Source: Fulvia fulva (Eukaryota > Ascomycota > Dothideomycetes > Mycosphaerellales > Mycosphaerellaceae). Taken from it: 64,000 nt of DNA. The position numbers and the translations under genes were made by a program. The notes under the pieces were generated by a model that saw only the letters and a list, made by a program, of their open reading frames with translations, was not told the origin of the DNA and searched no databases. The DNA lies in NCBI RefSeq assembly GCF_020509005.1, contig NC_063012.1, positions 10,726,001 to 10,790,000 on the forward strand, given 5' to 3'. Below, one piece after another: positions 45,433 through 56,390 of this stretch. Position 1 is the first letter of the stretch; every line of letters begins with the position of its first letter.

Positions 45433-48400
45433 TCAAACACTAACAGTCCGTCGTCTCGTCTGCATCGGTTTCTGCGCATGACAGATCAAAAGCTTAAACG
45501 TCGTGCCCTGCGTCTCACACTCCCGGAGCAAATTCGCCTCACTCCAAATACTCCGATCAGCAGGTAGGAGAGCCTTCTCATAGCAACTCGAGTACCAAAA
45601 CCTGCCCACCTTCGCGACCATCTTGGTAATAGTTTCGTCGTTGTTCTTGCCGGGGGCGAAGGCGTCCTCGAGGAGGTCGGAGAAGGTGAGTTCTCGGCTG
45701 CGAGTGCGGGGCCAGATTGATTTGCCGGAGGAGGAGTCGGAGGAGACGCTGCTGAGGTCTTGGCTTCGGGGGATGCGGCCTGCTGCGGGGACGCCGACGA
45801 TGCAGCGTTGGAGGGAGTCGAAGCCGCGGCGGCCTATGAGGCGGATTAGAATGTCGCTGAGGTTGCGGAGGCAGACTTGGGGGTCGCGGTGTTGCATTCG
45901 AGTTTTGAGGCCTCGGACTGCGCCTCGTGCTTTGGTGCCCATGTTTAGGAGATCGAGGTCGAGAAGTGCGCATTCCAGGTAACCGCCGGGCTGGAGGACA
46001 CGCTTGCACTCGGAGATGCATGCTGCGTAAGCCTGCTCAGTCGTTGCCGTTGGAAAGCGGAACACGACTGCCTTGAAGAAGCCCTTTGGGAACGGGAACG
46101 GTGTTCCAATGTTGACCATGGGTATCTGGTGAAGGTTCGAAGGAGGAGCTTGATCCTCATCTGGCCACGAGAAAGACGGAGAGCCTGGCACGATTGGTGT
46201 CATGTTGTAGACTTTGGCGTCTGGGTATGACAGAGCGATGTAGTGTGACCAGTCACTGCTCAAGCCATCGACAACTAGCACTTTCGGGTCTTCGGCAAAG
46301 CGGATCTCGTTATGGGCAGGGCTGAACAGCACCCTTCCAAAGGATAGCCACTTGCTAGTCATGAGAGCACCGATTCTTAGACTTGAGGAGGCCCCTTGTC
46401 GATCTCCTGGCGTCTCTGCAATGGTACGAAGCTGTGCATCGCTGTTGGGCCGCGGACCTGGTATCATGCTGGGTTGCGAATGGCGTGTAGTTCCTTCTGG
46501 CAATGAGCTCGTCCTAGAGTGGTAAGAACCACGACTGTGTCTCGAAGATGCCATGCTGTCACGAAGGTTCGGCCTCTGAAATTGCTGCGTGCTTGACATG
46601 TTTGGTATGCTTGCTCGATCTTGCGTGAACAACGTACTGGTGCTGCGATTTCCATACCCGCCGATGAGACCAGAGATGGTATCCGGAGTTGCCAACGGTG
46701 ACATTGAGGGCTGCAAGAACCGTGAGATCTGTTGCGGCACTGTCAAGATCGTCGGCACAGTCTCAGAGAACCCAGGTGGCACTGGGAGTCTGCCAGAAGG
46801 TGGCGGATGGTAGAGAGCTGGAGTGACCAGTGGACCACTATGGCCATCAAACAGCATACTGGAGTACTGGAAGGGCGCACCGAGAGAGGAGCCCGTAGTA
46901 GGCGTCTTTAGTGTTGGAGTCTTCAGCGGCATGTGCTCTTCCATGAAGTCATCATATTCATTCCACACATCTTCCTGCTGAGGTGCTTGAGCGTACAGGG
47001 CGGACATCCAGCTAGGATTTCCAGAGCTAGTGGAGTACGACAGATTCGACTGCTCAGAATTCTTACGATCTTGAAAATTGAAGAACTCGCTGCCAATGTT
47101 GTGCAGATCCATGCTTGTCCGTGTTGTGGAGATGCTTCGAGGATCTGTAGAGATGCTTCCCTTGTGCTCAGTAGATGTAGCTGTGCTTGCGCTCGAGATG
47201 GGTTGAGAGCTAGACTCGATAGGACTGGCCATCTCCCGGATTTGGCTGTACACTGAGCCTGGAGGTTTGACGCTTGGTCGAGGCTGCGTACGTGCAAAAG
47301 GCCTCGAGAAGGATATGTCAGACAGCTTGCGATCGCGATCCCTCTTCGATACCACTGCTGGGATGCGACCAACAGGTGAGAGGCGCGGCTGCCTCGGAGA
47401 ATCACCGTTCATCTCAGGCGTGCTTAAAGACTCACGTCCGACGTCAATAGAGCCTCGAGTCACGGCAGCTTTGGCGGAATGAGCTGGCTGTTGGGTCATC
47501 GTTTCGGTGTGATACTCTTTGGGCGACTTGGGGATGTCCACAACCTGCGCAGCCTGATGCTTGAACGCAGGCCGAGCGCGCAGTAGCTCTGGTGACTCCG
47601 TAGAGTCCTGCCGCTGCACCATGATCCGAGGAAGAACATGCTTCGAGTTGAAGTCCGAATCCTCGCTGTGGCTCCGGGTAGGCGGCGATGGCAGTAGACT
47701 GTAATGGCGTCCTTCGTACGGCACAACCTTGGAAAGTCGATGCTCTGACATTGAGTCCTCTGCCGATGTCTCGTTCTCCTGAGCTATGCGCTCGACCTCG
47801 TCAAGGCCGATACGTTCTACTGAGCTTGCCATGGCATAATGTGCGACAGCTCGGTAAGGAGACTTGTGCGCAGCATGTTCTGGCATATTCGGGCGAGGAA
47901 GCTCGCGTTCTTTCCCTTTAGAACGAGGTGTTGCCATGCGCTGGAAGAAGTTCAGCTTCTTCGCTGGCCGAAGCGTAGGCTCACCTGACGGCGACCGCAA
48001 CCAAAGACCTTCTTTGCCATGGAACGCGTCATCGTTGAATGGCAGTGAGCTATCCGTCTGTGGCCAGGCAGTTGGCTCTCCGTCATAGCTGTGTAGTGTC
48101 GCCTGCTGTGGTGCTATTGTCGTGTTGATAGGCGAAGGCACACGTACTGGCGACTTGCTTCCAGTCGATGACAGACGAGTCAAAGAACGACGAGCGGCCA
48201 GTGTAGGGTAGCGGGCGGCTACATCGTCTTCAGAGCTGTCAGAAGGCCTGCGTCTGCCCAGAACGCCTCTCTTAGTCGGTGACTGACTGCCTTGGCGCAT
48301 CGCAGAAGGTAAGAGACGCGGCCTCGGATAGCTATCCAACGATGACGATTTCGACGATGCCGGCTGAAGGCTGGACTCAGGCAAGTCCATACTCGAGGCT

Positions 48401-50208
48401 GCGTTACTGAACGTACTGCCGCTACCCCGAAGAATCACTGGCTTCAGACGTTGGCTGAGAAAGTCATCCAGCATCGGCTCTGCTTTGCTTCCTGCGCTAG
48501 TCTCTCCCCTAGGTGGTGCAGGTCGAGTCGAGGGAGCCATGCTGCTCGTCCCACTGTCTGTACTTGGCGAGCGGAAGCCTGCACTACTAGATCCACTGCC
48601 GCTGCGGCCACGGACTCCAAACCTGCCATAACCCTCATGGCCCGTACCAGCGACGGGTCCTTTCAAAGACTGGCGTTTAGGCTTTTCTGCAAGCTTGGCA
48701 TCCTTCGACTTGCGGTGGAAGATGCCGAAGCGTGAAGTCTTTGCAGGACCGGGTCCCTCTGCGAGAGCTGGCGAATCCTTTCTTTGAAGCTTGGTCACCT
48801 CCGTAGGTTGCTCTGGTGTGGGTCCGCGATTGGATCGTCGGGAAGCCGGAGGCGGCGAGATGGCTGAATCGATGCGAGGTGACTCGTTCCGTGAGGATGA
48901 TCTCGAGAAGCCAAAGCGTGACTTGAAGCTCGATGAGCTCGGAGACACTGGCGCTTCTTGAGATGGTGTTCGCTTGTGATAAGTGGTGTAGAGTTTCGGG
49001 AGATCGCTCTGAATGACAGGTGATGCGCCACGCATGCCAGGAATGTTCGGCGTATTGTCTCTCGTCGGTCGCACTGGCTGTGATGGCTTCTGTGGCGGCG
49101 CCTTCGAAGTAGATACATCCACATCAAGATGCGCTAACTCTGGAGGTACTGCGCGTAGCTGCCTTGTTGTTGAAATGGTGGTCTGTTGCCCTCGCGAAGA
49201 TAACTTCTGTACCTCAGTCGCCTTTGTTGATGCAGAAGCAGCTGGCTGTACTGGCTGCTTCTCCGGTCGCTGCTTGGAGAGCTTGTTCGTCGCACATACT
49301 GTGGAGTTCGATGATGATGTTGACGATTCGCGGACAGGCTGCAATCCAGGTCGCAGTCCCTCAGCCTTGGGTGTCTGAACAATAGTCGGCTTTCGAGTCA
49401 GAGACGGTGTGCTTCCTTGTCGAGGTCGGTACCCCAGTTCGCTCGTCGAGACTATACCTGGAGAGTATGATGAGGCGGAACTAGGCGTGGGCACATGGCT
49501 GAACGGCGATTCGGTATACCTCGTTGATGGTGTAGCTGATGGCGCATAAAGGCTTGGGACCGGTGGCGTGAAGTCGTGCATCATATCTGAGTCGTAGTAT
49601 GGATGGGCAACGGCGGTAGGACCATGTTCGTATACACTTGATGGAGGAAACGTAATGCCCAGAACAGTGTCTTCGAACACATCTTGACTCGCCGGATCTC
49701 GAGAGTGCATAGTTGCTGCCAGACCCTTCACGCGACCAGCCATATGTGAGCGCTTTTGAGCTGCATACTTGTCGATCGCTGCAGATGGTTTGCGCCGCAA
49801 CGCAGACCTCGGACTTTCATATGTCGAAAGGGAGGATCCCGATACGAGGGACGGTGTTCGCAGGTTGGGCGGCGGAAATACCTGAGTGGCACCCGATGGT
49901 GTAACGGACGTCCTCCTTCCAGAAGTATTGGCATTCTGTGTCACAGCTGTCACCGGTGTCGCCGTTCTCGTCGTGCTACTCTTGATGCCGGGCTCTGAGG
50001 TTGTATTGCTCCGACTGGGTCTCTTTGCTAATTTCGACACATGCTGTACCGTCTTGCCCGGCTTGCCACCATCTCCAGCGCAACTCTTGGTTGGTATGCG
50101 ACTGCTGCTCCTGGAGTCCTGTGTCGCAGCATCATTTCGATCGGGGTGTCGTCGAAAGTGTGACTGTAGAGATGACATGGCGGGTGCCTGCGTCGCCACG
50201 CACCACAC
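45433..50208 (-). CDS. 1591-aa protein with C-terminal methyltransferase-like domain
   Basis: A single open frame starting MWCVATQAPAMSSLQSHFRR; Met11 is an equally possible start. The first 1280 residues are Ser/Pro/Arg-rich and probably disordered, with many SP and RS motifs that suggest phosphorylation. From about residue 1285 a class I SAM-dependent methyltransferase fold is recognisable: KVLVVDGLSSDWSHYIALSY, an acidic turn (YPDAKVYNM), then FPFPKGFFKAVVFRF and CKRVLQPGGYLECALLDLDL, the Methyltransf_11-type post-motif. The SAM-binding glycine motif (normally V-L-D-x-G-x-G) is replaced by VVDGLSSDW, so binding or catalysis may be altered. No substrate can be named. It could be a regulatory protein that kept the fold only. 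Confidence 0.75.
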   Translation of the reverse strand: MWCVATQAPAMSSLQSHFRRHPDRNDAATQDSRSSSRIPTKSCAGDGGKPGKTVQHVSKLAKRPSRSNTTSEPGIKSSTTRTATPVTAVTQNANTSGRRTSVTPSGATQVFPPPNLRTPSLVSGSSLSTYESPRSALRRKPSAAIDKYAAQKRSHMAGRVKGLAATMHSRDPASQDVFEDTVLGITFPPSSVYEHGPTAVAHPYYDSDMMHDFTPPVPSLYAPSATPSTRYTESPFSHVPTPSSASSYSPGIVSTSELGYRPRQGSTPSLTRKPTIVQTPKAEGLRPGLQPVRESSTSSSNSTVCATNKLSKQRPEKQPVQPAASASTKATEVQKLSSRGQQTTISTTRQLRAVPPELAHLDVDVSTSKAPPQKPSQPVRPTRDNTPNIPGMRGASPVIQSDLPKLYTTYHKRTPSQEAPVSPSSSSFKSRFGFSRSSSRNESPRIDSAISPPPASRRSNRGPTPEQPTEVTKLQRKDSPALAEGPGPAKTSRFGIFHRKSKDAKLAEKPKRQSLKGPVAGTGHEGYGRFGVRGRSGSGSSSAGFRSPSTDSGTSSMAPSTRPAPPRGETSAGSKAEPMLDDFLSQRLKPVILRGSGSTFSNAASSMDLPESSLQPASSKSSSLDSYPRPRLLPSAMRQGSQSPTKRGVLGRRRPSDSSEDDVAARYPTLAARRSLTRLSSTGSKSPVRVPSPINTTIAPQQATLHSYDGEPTAWPQTDSSLPFNDDAFHGKEGLWLRSPSGEPTLRPAKKLNFFQRMATPRSKGKERELPRPNMPEHAAHKSPYRAVAHYAMASSVERIGLDEVERIAQENETSAEDSMSEHRLSKVVPYEGRHYSLLPSPPTRSHSEDSDFNSKHVLPRIMVQRQDSTESPELLRARPAFKHQAAQVVDIPKSPKEYHTETMTQQPAHSAKAAVTRGSIDVGRESLSTPEMNGDSPRQPRLSPVGRIPAVVSKRDRDRKLSDISFSRPFARTQPRPSVKPPGSVYSQIREMASPIESSSQPISSASTATSTEHKGSISTDPRSISTTRTSMDLHNIGSEFFNFQDRKNSEQSNLSYSTSSGNPSWMSALYAQAPQQEDVWNEYDDFMEEHMPLKTPTLKTPTTGSSLGAPFQYSSMLFDGHSGPLVTPALYHPPPSGRLPVPPGFSETVPTILTVPQQISRFLQPSMSPLATPDTISGLIGGYGNRSTSTLFTQDRASIPNMSSTQQFQRPNLRDSMASSRHSRGSYHSRTSSLPEGTTRHSQPSMIPGPRPNSDAQLRTIAETPGDRQGASSSLRIGALMTSKWLSFGRVLFSPAHNEIRFAEDPKVLVVDGLSSDWSHYIALSYPDAKVYNMTPIVPGSPSFSWPDEDQAPPSNLHQIPMVNIGTPFPFPKGFFKAVVFRFPTATTEQAYAACISECKRVLQPGGYLECALLDLDLLNMGTKARGAVRGLKTRMQHRDPQVCLRNLSDILIRLIGRRGFDSLQRCIVGVPAAGRIPRSQDLSSVSSDSSSGKSIWPRTRSRELTFSDLLEDAFAPGKNNDETITKMVAKVGRFWYSSCYEKALLPADRSIWSEANLLRECETQGTTFKLLICHAQKPMQTRRRTVSV

Positions 50209-53129
50209 CCGTCAAGCCTGTATTATGTGCGTCTCGCGTGTAACGCTGCAGGTAACTCATTAGGACATCTGCTGTGCGCGCGAGCGTAGTGTGATGGTGT
50301 TCGGTGTCGATTAATGCTAAGTCTTGGCTCGTATCGTCGCATGTGGGCGCAGGTTCAAGCTATAGCGATAGATGTCGTCAGCGTCCAGCGCTTGCCGAAT
50401 ACAGTAAGGAAACCAAAGGCAGAACAGTAAGCACGAGACGCTCAAGAAGGGTGTTATTAGGCACCTTGAAGAGTAGTACGTGATGCTGTAGAGATGCTCG
50501 GCACACGCGAACGTTTCGGCTTGCAGCGCGCACAGCCACGCAGCTGTTTCGCTGCCGGGCACACCGATACGCTGTCGCTGCAGGCTGGGATGCACGCAGA
50601 ACAGGTTGCGCCACTGGCCTCAGGCGTGCGAGGATCGCTGTGCGACGTGTTCTGCGGGCATTGGGCGACTTCCGCCGCGGGTATGCGTCTGTACTGATAT
50701 TCGATCGCTGTCGGCTGCTCCAGAGGCTCGGGGTTGGCGTTGGCGTGGTGTGGAGAAAGTTGCTGAGTCGCAACGGGCGCGGCAGAGCCAGCGCTTATAC
50801 AGATCCTGCGGCCAACGCCTCTTGGCTAGCAAAAAGCCAAATGTTGCTGTTGGAATGACGATGGAAAATGAAAGGAAGCGTGGCGTTCAGACCGCGTCGC
50901 GTTGCCAGTCTTTGGGCGGCAGTGTGTAGATCCAGACGGCGATGGAGGAGTAGTAGGAAGAAACAAGACAAGCAAAATCGGCGCGCAATACCGCAGCGGC
51001 GTCTAGCAACAGCTCAGACGATGCATGCATTTGCCGCTGAGCTGATGACCCCGATGTTAGTCTGCAACAGGACGCCCTCGGGTGGCTTGCATTGAGCGTA
51101 CGGCGCAGGCAGAGGATGTTTGACTGCTCGCGGCGCAACAGGCTTGCATGCAGCATGTAAGATATATTAGTGACCCGGTCAGAAGGTGTAGCTGGCGAAG
51201 AACGTCGTAACTCGTCGGCGACATGCATATTCACCCCGCCAAAATCTATGCATGGGCCACGCGTGGACGTGTGCACGAGCATGGGTCTATTTTGGCCACA
51301 TCGCACTTGCCCAGCAGTCCTCCTTCGTGTTCAACACCGACATTGCAGCAAAAGGCTGCCTGGAGACAACACAGCACGGCACATCCACAATGAATGTGTA
51401 GTGCATTCTCTCCACCACGCGGTCCGTCGCATGTCAACGCGGTCGCTTGTCTCGCCGGGCCGCCTGATTGTACCAAACATCTGACAACCTATCAAGCTCA
51501 TATGCCACCAAAAAGAAGACTTGAACGTTTCCACAACGGTCTTGACGGTCCGTACCCTTGCTCCGGCGGCTGTCACGTCTAGGATCTTCGAAGATGAGAC
51601 CGCCGTCTACCACATCTCATTGGACGCATCCCAGAATGAGTGGCCCTCGAAAACCTCCGCAGTTGCTCTTCCTGGCACTCACACAGCAAGACTAACCGCG
51701 TCCTGCGAGCCATCTGGCCTTCAAATTGATATGGCTTGCTGATACAATGAGGGACTCCTGTGTCTTGCAGGCCGCCGTGGCGCAACTCAGCCGTTCAGCA
51801 GCATTGATGGTGCCAATCGACCACCCATGAGATCCTCAACAGGCACCAGAATGGTCCATATCACCGACGCTCATTCCCATGACGTGACCCTCATGCTACT
51901 GTAATCAGATCCCCGGACAAACCACGCTGAGCCGTGCCGCATCTCCCATCAAACGAGTCATCATCACTACAGTATAGGTGCCGGCAAGCACTCCTCATCA
52001 CAACCATCAAACCCTGACTGGCCATCTCCAGAGTCACATGACGAAAAAATAATGCGGCCTGGAACGCGAAGCACACGGCATGCAGTGTATCGCACACCAT
52101 GTGCATGAGGTGTGGAGTAGTGGGCCAGGCCTCTACTCGCTGACCTCTGGGAGTCTAACTTGACACGCTGACGGGGCAGGTCGGCACGGAGTCTTCGCAT
52201 ATTGTGTCTCACCTCAAATCAGACGTCGCTTGCTGCATGGTGCTTGAAGTGGTCTTTGCGGGAGAATGTTGGGGTTGTAATGAATGAATGGTGTCCATTG
52301 ACAACACACCTTGTTGGGGTACTGACTGTCGGTAGTACATCACTGTAGCGAGGCGAGCTTGCCATGGTGAGACACCTCATCAACGATCAAGGCATTCTGA
52401 CCTTACCTTAAGATCCGATCGAGCCCAGTCCGTCCCCAAAACGTCAATCCATTGCGCACTGACCTGAAAGCCCGATGAGGTGCGTGCTGAGGACCCGAGT
52501 CCATCTCCATCGCGAGGCGAGCTTCCCAGGCCGCAACGTTCGTTTCACCAGAGCAAGTAGACACAACCTCTCAATAAATGCATTGACACCGGGGAGATCG
52601 TTGAGATGGAACCGCGTCCACTCTGGTAATCTTACAAACCATACCTCATACTCATACTTGTCGCACTCGCATCGCGAGCCGTCGCTTCTTACTCCATCAT
52701 GCTACAAAGCTCTTCATCCAGCGTGAAAATCCTGAGACTCGATTCTCCCCTTTTCACCTGGCGAGCGTAGAACGTACTGTACTGGGCCTGAGGATCCTCT
52801 TTCGATCGAGAGTGCCGTTCGTTTTTCATTTCGTGAATGGCTCCAATAAAGGCAAGTCAGTGGTTCAGACCCCGATCTCTGGAGGGTCGGTGGGTTTGCG
52901 GCATTCCTCTTGCATTTTCGTTGGCCTTGACGACCACTGCTTGCTCTACATATCATCAATCATACCGCTTCCGTCACTGTCCATCACAGCACACCTACAT
53001 TCCCGTACTAAGAGAAATATAGGTCCTGCTGCGGCTCTTGCTGCGGCTCCTTTTGTTGCACACTCTGCACCACACTCCCTCTCTCTCACTCCCACCCCGT
53101 GCTGCTCCAGACCAATTCCGCCTGCCTCC
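50209..53129. other. Gene-free interval, promoter of the 1591-aa gene
   Basis: 2.9 kb between the start of the 1591-aa gene and the 3' end of the Nup84 gene. Open frames here are short, mutually overlapping and lack domain features. I see no repeat structure. Confidence 0.45.
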
Positions 53130-56100
53130 CTAAAGCTCGACGTCCTGACCCTCGCGCGCGCTCCTCCCCTGCGGCCCAATCTCCCAAATCCCCAGATCCT
53201 TCCCCTCCCGATCCTTCTTCGGCTTATACGGCTTCCCCGAAGACTTCAAGATAAGCATTGCCTTCGCCGTGTTCGCGAAGCTCCTCATCAGCTCCCGCAT
53301 TCTACCCGCTTCCAGGATAATCTCGCTGAGACCATACTGATCGTTCGCAACCGTGACGCTCAAGTCCATACTCTCGACGAGAATGTGGCGGGTAATCAAG
53401 TTCCCCGCAGAGTGAAGGACGGTGTTGTAGGCGATGATCATTTCGGGGATGTACTCCCTCCGCACGATGCGGAGGTCTTTCTCTTCGTCGCTAGTGACGG
53501 GGTGGGTGAGGAGGTTGCGGGTTAGGACGTCGGACATTGCTGAGTCGACTTGGTCCTTTGCGGTCTTGAGGTCTTGGGGCGCGGCGGACATTCGTAGGAT
53601 TTTGCGGGTGTATTCTGCTTCCTTCTTGCGCCAGTCATCCAAGGCCACTAGAGCGTGGGTGAGCATCTCGAGCTCGTAGTAGCAGCGTGATGTGCGTTTG
53701 AGGGTCTCCCATGTCGATCGGCTACACGGTGGTTCTCCTTCGTAGTCAAAGGGGTTGATGGAGCGGCCGAGGACTTGGTAGGCTTTGCGAAGGGCTACAG
53801 TATCGTAGGGATACTCCTTGATGATTTCCGAGGCGCAAGCGAGGCGGCCAGAGACTAAAGACTGTTAGCAGTGGATGTGGACGACACGTTGAGGCGAACC
53901 TACCTAAGCACTTCCGAAGCGCAAATGAAAGTGCACTGAATGTATCCTGCCAGTATCCCTCGACGAGACTGAACCATCGCAGACTACGCACAATGGCCTC
54001 ATCTCCTTCTTGAAGCACTTCTGAGAAGAAGCCATGGATGATGCGCTGACCTGGATAGAAAGTCGCATCGTCTGCCGGTTCAAATATCCTGGCCGATCGA
54101 CGTACGTCGGGTTCGAGGGTAGTCGCCATGTGACTGTTCATCAGGAAGGCCAATTGCTCGTTGATGATCTTGATGATGTCGAGCTCGTACTGCCGCATCA
54201 GCTTCAGCATCATGTTCTGTTCCGTCGAAGAGGTAATGTCTCCAAGGATCTCAGCCATCGTTATGATGTATCTGCTGGCGTGCAATCTCGAGACGTAGAG
54301 CGGAATGAGCTCACGCTTGCCGGCTGCTCGAAGTTCCTGTATATACGCGACATAGACATTCTCTTCAGCTTCGCGTTCGTGGTTCTCTTTCTTGGCCCTC
54401 TCACCGGCAAGCAGGCGTATCATGATGCCCATGTGTGTCGCGATTCGCAGTGTTTGTGAGCTCAGTGCAACTTCTGCTTCTGGCTGGTTCCTGTCCTCTT
54501 CCCAGAACGGCTTGAGGTCGAGGATCATGGCGTCCGCCTCGCCTCTTTGACGCGCTGTGTAGGCGATCGCAAAGCCTAGAGTGTGGATGAGGCTTCCAAC
54601 ATCGTTGGCAAGCAGGTAGCTTTGGATGATCTTCATCGGCTGTATAGCTTCCCTCCCTGTAGTTGGCTTCTTGCGAAGCTGCATGATCAGTTCGATGATC
54701 TGCGTGTCCGGGTCTTTCGATAGGTCTGCAGACTGCCGGGTATTCTTTGGGCCTCTGTCAGGATAGTGCATCTCGAGGTAGAGATCAAATTGCCGAACCA
54801 GTGCTGCGCTGTAGTAGACGTGGAGGTTCTCGTCAACAGTCTTCGCCACCTTTTGCGCAGCGTCGGCGTTTCCTCCAAGCAGTCCATATACCGCTGCTTC
54901 GTAGGGGTTGGCCAGACCCGCGTTTTGTGTTGACGCTGCATAACACATGTTCCGCCATGTGGCCAGCGAATGAGCTTCAGACGGTTCAACGTTGCCCATG
55001 CTGAGCGCACGCCAGCCTTCTTCACGCTCCTTGCACCACTTGCTGATATCCTCCCAGGACTGTCCGCGCCTCAACATCTCCCAGCATGCAATCCATATGG
55101 CTTTCTCAGCGAATGCATCCTTCTTCTCAGTATTGCGTCCTTGACGCAAAGGGGAATCCGGATCCAGATTCGTGACTAGTAGCGCACCGTCATCTGCGCG
55201 CGTGATCTGGGGCAGTGCAGCACCCGGGTTGTTTGGCCAGGTACGCAGCCTCTTCTCGCCCTTGATCTTCACGCGTGTATGCACCCAGCCGTTGGTCCAC
55301 AGTCCCTTGCTTACACCGCCCTTCTTCTCAAGCTCTTCCATGATACCGGGAATATCGCTCTCTTGGTGCTCCGCTGTTTGCTCCAGCCATCTCTTCACCA
55401 CCGAGCGCTCTTTAGCCAGATCATCCTCGACCAGGAAGCGCTCCCAGATGTCCTTCTCAGGCGTAAAGCGATGCACATCACCAAGCGAGCGCAACTTGTC
55501 TTCCTTCTCCTGCTGTATGGAGCGCAGGTCAGGGTTGTGATGTTGCTCGAGCATAATGCGGAACAGCTCCCAGATGTCGGCTTCCTGCTGCCATTGCCGC
55601 ATCTGTCTGACCTGCTCCGCCGTCTTGCCTGTCGTCGTAGTCCCGAACGTAGTACTCGATGCCGCTCCAAACGCAGTAGTCTGTGTCGAGATGTTGGCCT
55701 TCTGCTCCCACTCCTTCTGACGCTCCCGTCTCGCCGCGGACTCGTGTTGTTCTTTCAACCTGGTCGCGACATGTTGCGCGTAACCCTTGAACTGGTCCGC
55801 CAGCTCCAGCACAGCATCGAACTTGTTGCGCGTCGGTAGGTTGTCCAAGAACTGGTCGAGCGTCTCCGCAAACGACTCGACTTCGGCGCCAACTCTCTCT
55901 GCCATCTCGCGCAAAGGCCGCACCGCTTCGTTGACATCGGGCAGTTCGCGAGTCGGTTCTATCGTGCCTCCGTTCCGGCCGTCCATGTCGAAGTCGGGCG
56001 TGTGGTTCTCTTGGTCGTTTGTGTCTTCGCGACTTGAGCCTCCTCGAGAGATGAAGTTCCAATCCTCAGACGCAGGTGGTGCTTGTCGTGTCGCACGAGG

Positions 56101-56169
56101 TTTGCGGGCGGGAGGTGCCTTCTTGACGCTGCTTGCACCAGCGGTTTGTCTGCGCGTGGCCGGCGCCAT
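53130..56169 (-). CDS. nup84: Nucleoporin Nup84/Nup107
   Basis: Two exons, 56169-53904 and 53854-53130, joined over a 49-nt intron (GTAGGT..CTTTAG) give 996 aa. The join makes RKCLVSGRLACASEIIKEYPYDTVALRKAYQ continuous. Family blocks include WELFRIMLEQHH, DIWERFLVEDDLAKERSVVK, WIACWEMLRRGQSWEDISKW and, near the end, LEMLTHALVALDDWRKKEAE, typical of the all-helical Nup84/Nup107 fold. The protein is a core member of the Y-shaped Nup84 (Nup107-160) scaffold of the nuclear pore. The start MAPATRRQTAG was chosen because the upstream extension of the frame has no family features. The N-terminal 90 residues are basic and disordered, and residues about 180-200 hold a Thr-rich stretch with an FG (TTTFGTTTTG). 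Confidence 0.92.
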
Positions 56170-56390
56170 TTTAGTGAAGTTTATCGAGGGGAGGAAGCGA
56201 ATGGAGTGAATGAGGCCGGAAACATGAAACTCAATCAGAGGAATGCACTTGAAGCTTGACGAACTCGTGCGAGCGGAGAAACACGAGTGCACGTGCCATA
56301 GTTATGAAGATCATCTTGACATTCTCCTTCATCTTGAGTCTTTCACCCTCCAAAACTACTTTCACATGCATCTTTGGTCATTACGCTCCA

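Noticed and set aside
52812..53525. 237-codon open frame on +
   Set aside because: Its second half is the antisense of the Nup84 C-terminus, which is clearly the real gene.
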